A stretch of DNA of 22,931 nt from Didymodactylos carnosus (taxonomy: Eukaryota; Rotifera; Eurotatoria; Philodinida; Philodinidae): positions 1 through 22,931 of the forward strand of contig CAJNOQ010002717.1 in assembly GCA_905250885.1 (NCBI GenBank), written 5' to 3'. A program made the position numbers and the translations under genes. Shown here piece by piece: positions 1 through 10,255 of the stretch. Each line of letters starts with the position of its first letter. Within the stretch, counting starts at the first letter, position 1. Under the pieces are notes generated by a model. That model ran no database searches and had not been told where the DNA came from. It saw nothing but the letters and a program-made list of their open reading frames with translations.

Positions 1-117
1 TCTCCAAATAATTCAGTTCATAATCGGACGACAAAAAAATTGTTCTGATCATCGTTATCGAAGTGAATAATCATTCGACTTTCCTGATCGGCAAAAAGTT
101 ATATTGAAAAGTGTCTA

Positions 118-217
118 ATGTCGGAGTCGCTCAAATGTCGGGCGCTCAAATGTCGGGCGCTCAAATGTCGGGTGCTCAAATGTCGGGCGCTCAAATGTCG
201 GGCGCTCAAACGTCGGT
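118..217. repeat. 15-bp minisatellite, about six units
   Basis: Five units of 15 bp with consensus ATGTCGGGCGCTCAA run from 135 to 209. A degenerate 17-bp unit precedes them (118-134) and a partial unit follows (210-217). One unit has a single C-to-T change. Because 15 is divisible by three, the array is open in one frame and would encode MSGAQ repeats, but the reading frame leaves the array into ordinary AT-rich sequence and no homology supports a protein. Confidence 0.93.
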
Positions 218-1029
218 TGACGATCTAATACGAATACTTTATCTTTTCTTAAATTGCCTTTACTGTGAACAAAGTATCACTCACAATGATAAGAACAACA
301 AGGAAAAGAACAAACATTGCACAGACGGAATATATGTATGTACACCCGTTTTGGTATGTGTGTATTACACTGATCAGTCCTTCATTCTTTTTGATTTTTA
401 GTTACCTATAGCATCTATTGACTAGAGTGGGTGGCTGCCAACTCAGTCAGTCGCATTTTATGTGTATCTGTGCAACGTTTTTTCTTTTACTTGTTGTTTT
501 CGTCCCTGTAAGTGATACTCTAACTGCTCGGAAGAAGTTCAAATCTTCTTCTTGGTACGTCGCTCTTCTGCTGAACGACGACGACTATTTTGAGAAGATT
601 CTGCTGGTGCAGTAGATGGAATTTTTATTGTGCGTGCCATTATATTGAAATCTTTTTGTCGATAGGTTTGTGGAATACGTGCTTGTATACACACAATCAC
701 CATAAGTGATTCTAAGCAAAGTAAAAGGTTTATAAATCTGGTCAAGAACGGAAGTGGAAAAATGATGTTTGAATTTTCGTATCTCATATAGCATCTTATT
801 ACATTCACTTATGATGTATTTAATATGTTACAGTCAATTCAGGTCATTTGACAGAATAACTCCTAGATGGTTAGGTTCCTTAACCAGCAGTAATGGTGAG
901 TTACCCAACATTACAAGACCTATGTTACGCATCCGTATATCTAGTAAATAGTTCTCTCTCACACTTTAAAAAATTAAGGAACAGTTGCCATTTTTCGGAC
1001 CACGGTAGTGCTTTCGATAAAGTATAATT
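218..1029. other. No supported gene
   Basis: This stretch has only short open frames without recognisable domains. A minus-strand frame starting near 643 encodes a basic serine/arginine-rich peptide (MARTIKIPSTAP...), but it ends after about 33 residues and I could not extend it convincingly. No repeat or RNA gene was seen. Confidence 0.5.
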
Positions 1030-1285
1030 AAGCAACCAATTGCGTCCGATCATCAGCGCTGAAATACAAGACAGTGTCGTCTGCAAAAAATCTTGTTATA
1101 CAGTTGAGATCACCAGTCAAATCATCAATGTATGTCAAGAAGAGCAGAGGGCCAAGATACAGTCTTGAGAAACTCCCGATTTATCCTTGTAAACTTAGAG
1201 GTCTGATCATTGACTACTGTAACGATCGATCTGTCAGATAAGTAACTGCGAAACCATTTTAACACGGCACCTCGAATTCCTTTTT
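1030..1285 (-). mobile_element. Internal fragment of a non-LTR retrotransposon reverse transcriptase
   Basis: Read on the minus strand from about 1285, the translation gives GIRGAVLKWFRSYLSDRS. After one frameshift it gives a CILGPLLFL-like stretch and then the catalytic FADD box (1073-1087) followed by TVLYFSADD. These are hallmarks of the palm domain of Jockey/CR1/L1-type reverse transcriptases. The fragment begins and ends abruptly inside the domain and contains at least one frameshift, so it is a dead internal scrap of about 250 bp. The order GIRGA, YLSDR, FADD shows orientation and clade type. The exact family cannot be given from this length. Confidence 0.82.
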
Positions 1286-2045
1286 TTTCTGCCTTGTACT
1301 ATCCGCGCCAAAATCCTTATATCTCGCTCAAATCTCATGGTGACACAAGGAAACTTTCAGGAAAGACTTAAAATATAGCTGAACTTAACTTTTGAGAAAG
1401 ACAGTTGAGCAACTTCGGACGTGGCTTAGCTGAAATGGCTCGCATTAGAGAAAAAAAGATCTATTAAGAGAATTATAGTTAATCGATGGCGCTGATTAAG
1501 AATTAGAGATGTGCACGGGCAGCGGAATTGACGTTCTATAAAAACCACGGCTCGGAATGGGCGAGCAACCGCTGTTTTCAACAGATTTTTTGGAATTTTT
1601 TTCGTTTCTCTCTCAGTTGATCTCCTCCTTCCAGTCCATTCTATCTTTTTTATTTCATCATTTTATTTTTCATTTATTGTTTGTGTGGCGTAATCTCTCT
1701 CGTTTCCTTACATTGTTTGTGTAGATATGTATGTGCATACGGTATGCTTTTCAGTCAATCCATTGGGGGTAGATTTTCTAACATTTTACCTGTCGTCATC
1801 CTTTGTATCAATTCGGTTTTAGGTCACCGTTCTTTTCTTCATCTTTGTTCTCGATAGCCATAAAAGTGATTTCTTTTCCAGAAAAGAAATTGCTTACAAG
1901 TCTGGTTTTACAATAAGATGAAAAAAGACTTTGTTCTTGATTATACATAAAACTTGCATTCAATAAACGACAAGATACAACACAAAACGTTTTTAAAGAA
2001 AATATTCATTATATTGTGGACACGTACAAAATTATTTCCTCAGAA
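1286..2045. other. Non-coding spacer, no supported gene
   Basis: No open frame here resembles a known protein. A TATAAAA-like string lies near 1537 and pyrimidine-rich tracts follow, but there is no gene downstream on the plus strand that it could serve, so I do not call a promoter. The minus-strand pseudogene ends just to the right. Confidence 0.5.
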
Positions 2046-2049
2046 AGAA

Positions 2050-2270
2050 CGTATTATCTATGTTATCTTCCTCCCATCTAACTACTTGTTCACGACACTG
2101 CGGACAACAAAGTACTCCTTCATTCATCTCCTGTAATTCAAACAAGGTGTACATATTACCTTATGACCAAATGGAAAAAAACGCATTTTTCTCATACGAT
2201 CCATACACTCTACACACTCTTTTATAGTTTCGTTTAAACTCATTTGAATTTCTTCTAAATTTTCTAACAA
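2050..2270 (-). pseudogene. RING-finger C-terminus of the GTPase-kinase gene, frameshifted
   Basis: On the minus strand, just beyond the kinase C-lobe, there is a short helical stretch (RPKAEVLLENLEEIQMSLNE) and then CVECMDRMRKMRFFPFGHKV followed by ICTPC. One base out of frame comes LCCPQCREQVVRWEE. The spacing C-x2-C, GH, C-x2-C, C-x2-C(R) is that of a C-terminal RING domain, as in E3 ubiquitin ligases. The usual cysteine before GH is replaced by phenylalanine (FPFGH instead of PCGH), and a frameshift separates the last CxxC pair. Both are consistent with decay. Another frameshift separates it from the kinase frame, which itself ends at 2161. The RING call comes from the ligand pattern alone; a functional E3 is unlikely in this copy. 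Confidence 0.62.
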
Positions 2271-3837
2271 CACTTCTGCTTTCGGCCTCAAACTCAGCAT
2301 CCATTTGTAAACACAATTCAATCAATTGTTTGTATGCAAATTTACACTCAACTGGAAACACTTTTTGTAATAATTCTTTCATTTTCGATGTACTTTTGAT
2401 CTGTGCACGATGGTAGCTAGATTTCGGCAAAAGTTCATACAGCAACAGACCGAATGCAAATACATCAACAACTGTACCACCGTACGTTGGATTCTGTGTA
2501 GTGATAGACAGCATAAGTTCAGGAGCGAGTGGCATCGTTTCAACTATCATGCTATTCACTGTTGCTTCTTTATACGTCCCAAAATCACAAACATAACAAA
2601 TATCCTCTTCATCTAATTCAAGATTCAGCTCCGTGAACAAATGTATTCTTCTATTTTCTTTATTTTAATTTTGGCTTTATGTGCTTATAATGCCGAAAAA
2701 TCACAATACATAAGAGAAGGTTTGAAGTAGAGGCCCCTCACATAAAACTGACATGAGAGATCCAAGCATGTGTCGGAGATAGATCCCTGCGGGTTCCATG
2801 TTGATCCTGCGAGAAAAAGAACAACCACATTCACATGATAGGGAGTAGCCCTAGAGACATGTGACGAGTGCTGGTGTAGTATAAGAGAGAAGTGGCAAGC
2901 GACTGAGACGGGAATTTGGCTTGAGAAAGAGTAGTTATACAAAACAATGCAGTACAAAGAGCAATCACTGTCTATTCGTTGAATGATTATTCGGTTGAAT
3001 CAGGTAGACCTGCAACAGTTTGAATCAACTAGTTATGAGTAATTCGATGATAATAAATGACCATTGTGACTATCGGTGTATTATGGTATGAAAAATAAAG
3101 CTGTAGATGGACTGTCATGTTTGTGGTGTAAGGGGGTGGTGGTGGGATGTGAAAACGATTTCAATTCTTAACCTTCTTAAACTAGAACAAAAAATGGACG
3201 AAATGAAAAACATTACCTGGACAACAAACAATGAACTAACTTTAGTTATTGATCCTTATAATGCACAACGAGGAAATATGTCACGCTGATCTTGAACTAC
3301 AAATCGTCTACAACGATACTCAATAAAATGTTTTTTGCTTTAATATCTCTGTGCACGAGTACAGTATTATGAAACTCGTCCATAACATGTGCAATCTCTA
3401 ACGCCATTTGAACAATTTTATCCATTGTTATCGTGCGTAAGACTTATATTTTTTTGTAAATAATCACTCAAACTCTGTTTATATCTCGGTAGAACTATCC
3501 ACAATTCAGCATCGATTTCATCTGCAGATGACAGAAGACACTCGTAAAGGTATAAAAGACGACCGACATGAGGTAATTCTAATCATGTTATTTTTCGATG
3601 ATAGTGTGCTTCAAGATACTCCAACAATAAATGTTTGCTCGTCGATACTTTTAACTTTTTAACAACTAAATTTTGTTCATCGGCCTAACGAGCAGCGTGT
3701 ACCGTAAATAATGCACCTTCTCCTAATATTCTAATTTCATCAATTTGAGATAAAATACCGTTGAATTTTGAGAAATCTGTTGTCGCTAATAATTTACATT
3801 CAATACGAGAAAATCGTCCAGCATATGTGTTAGTCAT
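2270..3837 (-). pseudogene. Protein kinase domain, disrupted
   Basis: The domain begins near a Met at 3837 (MTNTYAGRFSRIECKLLATT). Then come a glycine-loop-like GEGALFTVHAAR, the putative ATP lysine in VVKKLKV, and an aC/hinge region. The catalytic loop VHRDIKAKNILL has its HRD at 3345-3353. The second part (2640-2161) holds CDFG (DFG at 2578-2586), an APE-like LAPELM, and DVFAFGLLLYELL, the aF region. All key kinase residues are visible, but the gene is broken: TAG at 3685-3687, TGA at 3583-3585, a frameshift near 3425, and about 0.65 kb of unrelated sequence between catalytic loop and DFG (about 2641-3300). A plausible intron (about 3840-3922, GT...AG) joins it to the GTPase portion upstream, so it is most likely the middle of one gene. 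Architecture recalls dual Ser/Thr-Tyr kinases of the DSTYK type, but that assignment is tentative. Confidence 0.8.
2641..3310. other. Insertion interrupting the kinase pseudogene
   Basis: Kinase coding sequence stops after the HRDIKAKNILL loop and resumes at the DFG segment about 0.65 kb away, whereas the two are normally about 15-20 residues apart. The intervening DNA is locally richer in G+C around 2725-2960 and holds no recognisable protein. I could not find convincing terminal repeats or a target-site duplication, so it may be an old insertion or a long intron; the type is unresolved. Confidence 0.45.
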
Positions 3838-3921
3838 ACTACACGCTATTTTCTAGCGGACAAACATTTTATCACTAATTTATATTATTTTTCTAAATAT
3901 TATCTTTTTATTTTTCATCTA

Positions 3922-5760
3922 CTTATCTAAATTTCTCTCCAACGAAGCAAAATCTTTTCGTTTTGTTTCATCAGTTAAATTTTCAGATGAATCTAAAGTA
4001 TCTGTCACCTTATAATACTTTTCTTCGCTTTTATATGCTGCCGGCGCTATTTTATTCCAATGATCAATAAACGGGAATGTTCGAATACCGATAGCTAAAC
4101 GTGACAACATTTTTGGCAACTTCAATATATTAAATATTAAACGTTTAAACCAATTTCGTTGATCTATTTCTGTTGCTGTTAAGTTAACAAGTATATCGCG
4201 TTGAACTGCAATTAAAATAATTCATTTTACTTGGCATTACGCACAATAAATTTACTAATTACTTCGCTTAAATTATTTTTTGTCTCATTTATTATTTCGT
4301 TTACAGCTGCTTCAATTACTTCCTCTTGAACAGCTATTTTTATGAATTCTTTTACTTTTTTTGATCGTTGAAGTTTATTTTGTATTGAATAGCTCGATCG
4401 ATTCAGTCTAGCTGCACGTTCAGCTATATTATTCGAACGTTCATCAAAACATTTGAGTATATTTGTGTAAGCTTTTTTATTTATAACACTAAATTCATTT
4501 TCGAATTGAAGAAAAAACGTTCATGAATTTGCAACATCACGCTATTTCTGCCATTGATCAGGCTCCCTATGACTCGTTGTTAATGTAAAACCAAAAAAGG
4601 TGTCAGTATCAGAAAAAATAGCATCTACCAGCCGAATTGATTCATTTAAATCTGTTCGCACTGAAAACTGAATAATTCGTCTTATTGAATATCCATTCAC
4701 ATCGTCAACGGAGGATTTCAGTATTGTTATAGATCGTGGTACACAACATATATCAAAACATTCACAATCTCGAAGTGCTGACGGTAGCCCTCCGAGTAAT
4801 TCATTAACCATCGCCGATGCATTTCTCAATAAAGTGTAACGTTTTTCTCGTTCATTTGGAAGAATAGTCCGAAATTTTCAGCAGTCAATTGTGATTCATT
4901 CATTAGACTAACACCCATATCAGCAAATAATGTTTTAACATCTGCTTTTGTGTTTAAAAAGAAAATATTTATGTTTTCTAAACTGCTTAATGTATTTTTT
5001 AATGCCAAAAACAATCATTTGCATCATTTGCTACTATACTATTGTCGTACATGAATATTATTGTTGGACGAACTAATCTCACTAATTCATATAAGTTCTC
5101 TCTTAATACTGCTTCGTCATCATGAAACAAAAAACCTGGTGTATCATACGCATCTATGCCGAGCTCTAATGTTGGCGTTGGTATTCTTATTTCAACAAAA
5201 TTCGTTCGTTCATATTCTTCTGGTCTTTGAATATGTTCTTTTATAGCATTCTCTGCACCTTGCCAATTTTCATTTTGATTCTCAGAAAAACATTGTGATA
5301 AATTAACACATTTCACCATATCATCGTCTGTATTAACTAATTTAAAAGATTTATACACACATAAACGAGCATATTGTCCAGGTGCATATGTTAAACGAAT
5401 AATTTAAGCACTGACCGGACCAGAATTTGCAGACAGAATAGCAATAATTTTGACAAGAACGTGTAAAAATAATGTTTTACCACTCGAATTTAGACTGCAT
5501 AAGGCTAAATGAATTCTATCAAATGAATCATATTTATTTAAAGAGTTTAACTCAATTGAAATAATTAAACTTAACATATGCTCATTGCCAAGATCTAATT
5601 CTTGTAAGTTTTCTAAAAAATCAGATTGTAAATTTTCAGAATCATTTCTGGCTTCTCAAACTGTTCATTGGATTCGGCGATTTGATTCGAAAATTTGTTT
5701 AACATGATCATTCTTATTTTCTACAACGGCTGATGCAATTTGGTCGTCTTTTGAAAAAAA
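3922..5760 (-). pseudogene. Dynamin-like GTPase portion of a GTPase-kinase-RING gene, copy 1
   Basis: Read on the minus strand, the order is an N-terminal helical part, a P-loop (LNSSGKTLFLH, GKT near 5473-5487), a switch-I region ending in IIRLTYAPGQ, the G3 motif YDTPGF (5132-5149), and the G4 motif FFLNTKAD (about 4940-4956). A helical region follows (SNNIAERAARLNRSS; KIAVQEEVIEAAVNE). This is the G1-G3-G4 layout of dynamin-superfamily GTPases. The P-loop starts with Ser rather than the usual Gly. The copy is broken by TAA at 5404-5406, frameshifts near 5010, 4830 and 4540, and more in the N-terminal part. The frame ends at TAG 3919-3921, but a GT at 3923 followed by AG near 3841 would splice it into the kinase. 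Family members probably act as membrane-remodelling or signalling GTPases; this copy should be inactive. Confidence 0.8.
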
Positions 5761-6290
5761 CGATTAAATTTGAAAAGTCAATCACTATAAAAAATAATAT
5801 AGGTTAAACGAGAGAGAAAACAATGCACACTTCTTGTTGCTGTAAAAGCCAATAAAAATAACTATCTTTCCGGAAAAGCTACTTCCGATTTCAGAGCAAC
5901 ATTCAGCTAATATTTAAATACGCTTCAACCGGATATATGTCTAAAATAAGAAAGACATATTGAAATAGTTATAGTATAAAAGAAAGAACAGATCGTTTTC
6001 CAAAGTTTACTTTATGGCAAATAGATTCGTTCTGATCAAGAAATGCATTACGTGATCTGTGGCCAACGACTCTCACTGGTGATAGATGTATTTTCCGTAT
6101 GCAGGAAAACGTATAAAATAAAACTAGTTAACACCCGATACGAATCGAATCCCGAAACTAGACCGAGTCCCCGAATACCGAATACCGAGACTGAAACGAG
6201 TCCCGAATACCAAATACCGAGATTAGAACGAGTCCCGAATACCGAGATACTCGGTCCGTCCCATGCCTGTCTAGCTGAGGTGAAACACCA
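5761..6290. other. Spacer between the two GTPase-gene copies
   Basis: This holds no recognisable gene. Its right part contains a degenerate minisatellite (6140-6254). The junction near 6290 is abrupt: immediately to the right begins the remnant of the copy-2 kinase, so this spacer or a deletion replaced the rest of that kinase. Confidence 0.55.
6140..6254. repeat. Minisatellite of about 32 bp, three to four units
   Basis: Units begin CGAGTCCCGAATACC at 6164 (33 bp, one extra C), 6197 (32 bp) and 6229 (26 bp, partial), with a weaker unit before them (6140-6163). Inside each unit the shorter word GAATACCGA is repeated, so the array has a two-level structure. It is more GC-rich than its surroundings. 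It can be read as a Pro/Glu/Thr-rich open frame, but there is no sign that this is translated. Confidence 0.85.
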
Positions 6291-8110
6291 TTAAATTTTG
6301 CTAGATATTTTGTAGCTAACAATTTACATTCTATACACGCAAGTTGACATTTTTTCTAAAAACAGGTATTTTTGTAGTAAAATCCAACATTCAATTATGA
6401 AATTTAAATTCGTCTTTTGATTCAATATAGTCGTGTGGATATTTGCTAAATAATGATGTGCTACATCTAGATAAGACATATTCTTATTTAACTGCATTTG
6501 TTTAGTCTGAGTTGGATTTAATGATGTTATAGCTTTCTCTAATCATGAAAAAACGCTATCATCGTCATTCTCTCCTTTTTCAAGCAAAAGTTTACCTATT
6601 AATAATAATAAAAGCGGTCCGAACATAGTTCGAAAAATAAAGTCAGTTTGATTATCTTCAAACCTAATAAAATCACTTAGAGCGCTACGTTGAGATACGG
6701 TTAAGAATTCATTTTTTCCTGCATCATTTAATAACTCACTCTTCGATACTGTTAGCAGTACAAATGTTATAGCAGTACAAACAGCCGTTTCAGTGACAGC
6801 CACTTTAACAATATCTTGTTGAACAGCTATTTTTAATATGATTCAATTAGATCTAAACTATTTTGTTCTGCAGCTCTATTAGCTATACCATCTGCTTCAT
6901 CACTCAAACGTTGGAGAACATTATCATATGCATCTCTTAACAATCTATTAAAATGACTTCGAGTATTAAATTCACTCCATTGTCTTGCATCTGGACATAA
7001 TCTATCTGATTGTTCACGTGAACGATGACTTGTTATAAGAGCAAAATTAAAAAATGCTTGAACACCCGATAACACAAGGTTAGTAACTTTTTTTGCAATT
7101 TTCAAATCTGAATTAGCTACAAACTGAATCATACGATTTATTGATGCTTGATTCATCTCAACTCCTTGTGGTAACGAATTAGAATGTGTACTAACAACAT
7201 CAAAACAGTCACACTCTGTTAACGATGACGGTAATCTTCCCGGTATGTCGCTAGCAATTGATGGTATTTGGAGTAATAGCTTATAACGTTTAACGCGCTC
7301 ATTCAACAGGATTTCGGAAAACTTTTCTTCTACATTATTCTCACTAATATCTTCAGTGTCTGCCATTATTTGTTCAACATCGCCTTTGGTATTTAAAAAA
7401 AATATTCTATTCTCTAAATTATCTAATGCGCCGCCGTTCAGTGCTATGAAACAATGGTGTGTATCATTTGTGCCTGATGCATTTTCATATATAAATATTA
7501 ACGTTGGACGAAACAATTTAACTAGCTCATGTAAATTATCTTGGATCGCTATAAGGTAAAAGCCGGGTGTATCATACACATCGATATCTAACTTTAGAGT
7601 GTCATATTAGATACGTATTTCAATGAAATATTTTGCCCATATAGTGAACTCAACAGATTTATATTTACGTATTCGGGACGTTTAACATGTTCTTCAATTC
7701 TTTTTTTGACACCATCCTAACTTGGCATGTAGTCTTCTGGAAAATATTCCGACAAATCAATTATATTAATCAGCACTTATTGTGTCAACAAATTGTAAAC
7801 ACGTAAATAAGCATCTTGTCCAGGTGCATATGTTAAACGAATAATACGTGCACTCATCGATCCGACATCAACCGAAAGAATTAAGTCCATTTTGAATAAA
7901 ATAGATAGATACGATATTTTACCACTGTTTACCATGTTGGTTCACATGATGCTAAACGTATTCTATTTGTTGTCACTTGTTCGTTTAAACTTTTAGATTT
8001 TAGTGAATCTATTAATCCTTTTGTAATATGTAGAACATTTTTATCCAACGTTGATTCTAACAAACTTTCATTAAATTTTGTTCTGATGTTAAAAATTCAT
8101 TTGTTGCATC
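6291..8110 (-). pseudogene. Dynamin-like GTPase gene, copy 2, with a kinase remnant
   Basis: This is a paralogue of the 3922-5760 gene in the same orientation. The longest open piece (7579-6836) contains G3 (YDTPGFYL), G4 (FFLNTKGDVEQ) and the following helical region (GIANRAAEQN). Upstream, in a different frame, is the P-loop remnant VNSGKISYL (near 7910-7930) and then ARIIRLTYAPGQ, matching copy 1. Downstream come KIAVQQDIV, a hydrophobic segment (PLLLLLIGKLLLEKG) that could be membrane-associated, and a TGA near 6543. At 6291-6345 the frame reads CIECKLLATKYLAKFNG, closely matching the first residues of the copy-1 kinase (RIECKLLATTDFSKFNG), and then coding sequence ends. Stops and frameshifts indicate a pseudogene. 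Lower divergence in the GTPase core than at the ends suggests it decayed more recently than copy 1, but I cannot measure this. Confidence 0.8.
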
Positions 8111-10100
8111 TTGTACCGTATAAGTCGTCCATTCTTCAACAAAATCAGACTACACTGACGACGAGCACAAGAATTTTTATCGAGATTTTAGTACTTTAAC
8201 GTTGGAATGAATTCATCTTGGTTTTTATATCTTGTGTTTGCCTTGTTTTCAACCTTGACAACGATACTATATTTACATTTTCAGAGAAAAGTTAAAACAA
8301 AAACTCTTTTTTGTATTTGATTTTCTTTCTTTCAATTTTCCTCCTACCATAACATATTTTCTCTCTCCTCCACTGTTCTCCTATATGTAAATATATCCTT
8401 TTTAAAGAACTTTTGTTAATGATGGAATGAACGAACGCTAATATTCATTTCTTGTATTCTACTGAATATTTAAACTATATGAATAATAGCGAAATACGTA
8501 ACTGAATTGAATTTATTTGCCCATAGGCTCTCTAACAGAAACAGTGGGGGCTTATGAAAACTGTTTCCGATATAGATCATAGAATGCAAACTTTTCCTTT
8601 GCCGCAAAGTCAACTGAAATAGAATCTACACTTTGTCGCAAAGTGGAACAGAGTTCAAAGATAAAGTAAATATTGTATGATAGAAAATAAAAGATAAAAT
8701 AAAGCAGAAGTTTTGACTTCAATTTCTAATTTTGAAGGTCTCTTGGCGATGTATTTTGAATATACGTAGACTAGGAAATGTACTCTGTAGCAAATTTTGA
8801 TCGAACAATTGAAAAATGTAAATTATTTTCGTTTTGCATGATGCACAGATGCCGCAAGAAGAATCTTACACATGACACTCTAAAGAAATTAGGTAAACTG
8901 TCATTGGTGAGGAATTCTGAACATTTCTCGCTCAATTCGCAGACCTAAAATTTCGCTTAAAACAAGCAGTTCCGGAACTTCGGATGATTCATTTGAGAAA
9001 AAGCATGATTAAACATAAAGTAAAACTTCTAAAATTAACGCGATGGGACGCGGTATGAGATTTATATGAAGTATTTAGTTGAAAAAATGTGGGCATGGTG
9101 GAGAGTAATCTGTAGTGTAGAACATTGAATAAAGCCGAGATTACGTTTTAGCTCGTAAAAACTACCGTAACACACCATTCTGTTCCTTCTAAAGGCGATG
9201 TAGGGCTCAGTTCCTTCTTATAAACCAATACAATGTAATATAGAAGCGTGGACGAGACATTTCATATAGAGAGTAAAAAACTGTAGTGGATCAGAAAGAA
9301 AAAGTTTCTTTTTCACACGGACACGGACAGAAAAATCTTGGCTGTGTAAGATCTCTTTTTCGAATAACATAATCTATGCAGTCCGTAAACTGCTAAAGAT
9401 CCGTTTTATTTTCAAAATTAATTTCTGATCTGTCAAGATTATGAAGCATGCTTTCACGGTGTATCGTTTTTTATATACGGCGCATATATTCAAGTATATC
9501 AGCAATATATGCTTTTAATAATAGTAGAAAAACTCGACCAGTGTATCATCTTATTTTTGAACTTTTCTAAAAATTGTTAACTGTTGTGTGGTTGATAATC
9601 TCAGTAATCTCAGTAAATTGTATTTATTTAGAGCAGAAGCACTAATTTTCAATTAGAACACTCACATTTATGCAGAACAACATAACGCATATGCTTTTAC
9701 TTCTGTTCAAATATACATAGCTTTGATTGCATTTAGAAAAAGGTTTTCTGTGATGCGAAGTATGCAAGTGATAGGTAATTATAAGACGAAGTATACTGAA
9801 AAATGTTTGATCTATGCATTACTGACAAAGAAATCTTTTCTTTTTTTCTACATGCGTACTCCGTACCTTTGATGCGACTGAATGGTATGAGTGACGTTAT
9901 ATATGGACTCGTTAAAAAGAAAATTTCAGTATTTAACGAAATTTCATATATATACATGATTATAATACTTGAGATGTAATATTTGAAGACAAATAGACCC
10001 TTTTATGTAGAGAAAAGATAAAAAAAAGGAAATTTTATATGTAATGAAATTTTCCATGCGTATGCACGATGATGGTTTTTTCACTCTTTTCTTTTCTTCA
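8111..10100. other. Long intergenic region, no supported gene
   Basis: Nearly 2 kb without a recognisable gene, RNA or clear repeat. It separates the minus-strand GTPase pseudogene from the plus-strand RdRP gene, so it would contain divergent upstream regions. A small hairpin (GAAACAGT ... ACTGTTTC, near 8539-8569) is the only local structure noticed and is not distinctive. Open frames at 9733-10266 on both strands lack homology and overlap one another. Confidence 0.5.
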
Positions 10101-10125
10101 ACTTTTTCTATGTTTTTATTTTGCT

Positions 10126-10134
10126 TATATAAGG
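10126..10134 (+). promoter_or_regulatory. Candidate TATA box of the RdRP gene
   Basis: TATATAAGG lies about 120 bp upstream of the proposed RdRP start codon at 10256. Initiation 25-30 bp downstream of it would leave a 5' leader of roughly 95 bases. In such AT-rich DNA the match alone is weak evidence. Confidence 0.3.
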
Positions 10135-10255
10135 TTTGTAAGAACCCTTTTTGCCGTTTCATTTTTGTCTTTCGGCGATTATTGTCTGAGTGGTATTTGG
10201 GAAGAAGTGGAAAAAATTTATATTTTTATAAGTGTAATAGTATCCCTTAAGAAAA

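Noticed and set aside
111-401. Open frame with MSGAQ repeats as a protein gene
   Set aside because: The frame is open only because of the 15-bp array; the rest has no homology, no clear start and no splice context.
506-643. Minus-strand MARTIKIPSTAP... as a histone-H3-like N-terminus
   Set aside because: Only the first residues resemble H3. A possible 53-bp intron at 558-506 extends it only about 20 residues before a stop, and no histone fold follows.
1531-1545. TATAAAA string as a promoter
   Set aside because: There is no plus-strand gene downstream and such strings are common in AT-rich DNA.
2800-2814. TGTTGATCCTGCGAG resembles the start of 18S rRNA
   Set aside because: The downstream bases do not match rRNA and the word has a mismatch to the universal sequence, so it is chance.
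8111-10100. Search for tRNA, telomeric repeats or further GTPase exons
   Set aside because: No B-box-like tRNA core, no G-rich telomeric tandem array and no continuing GTPase homology were found by eye.
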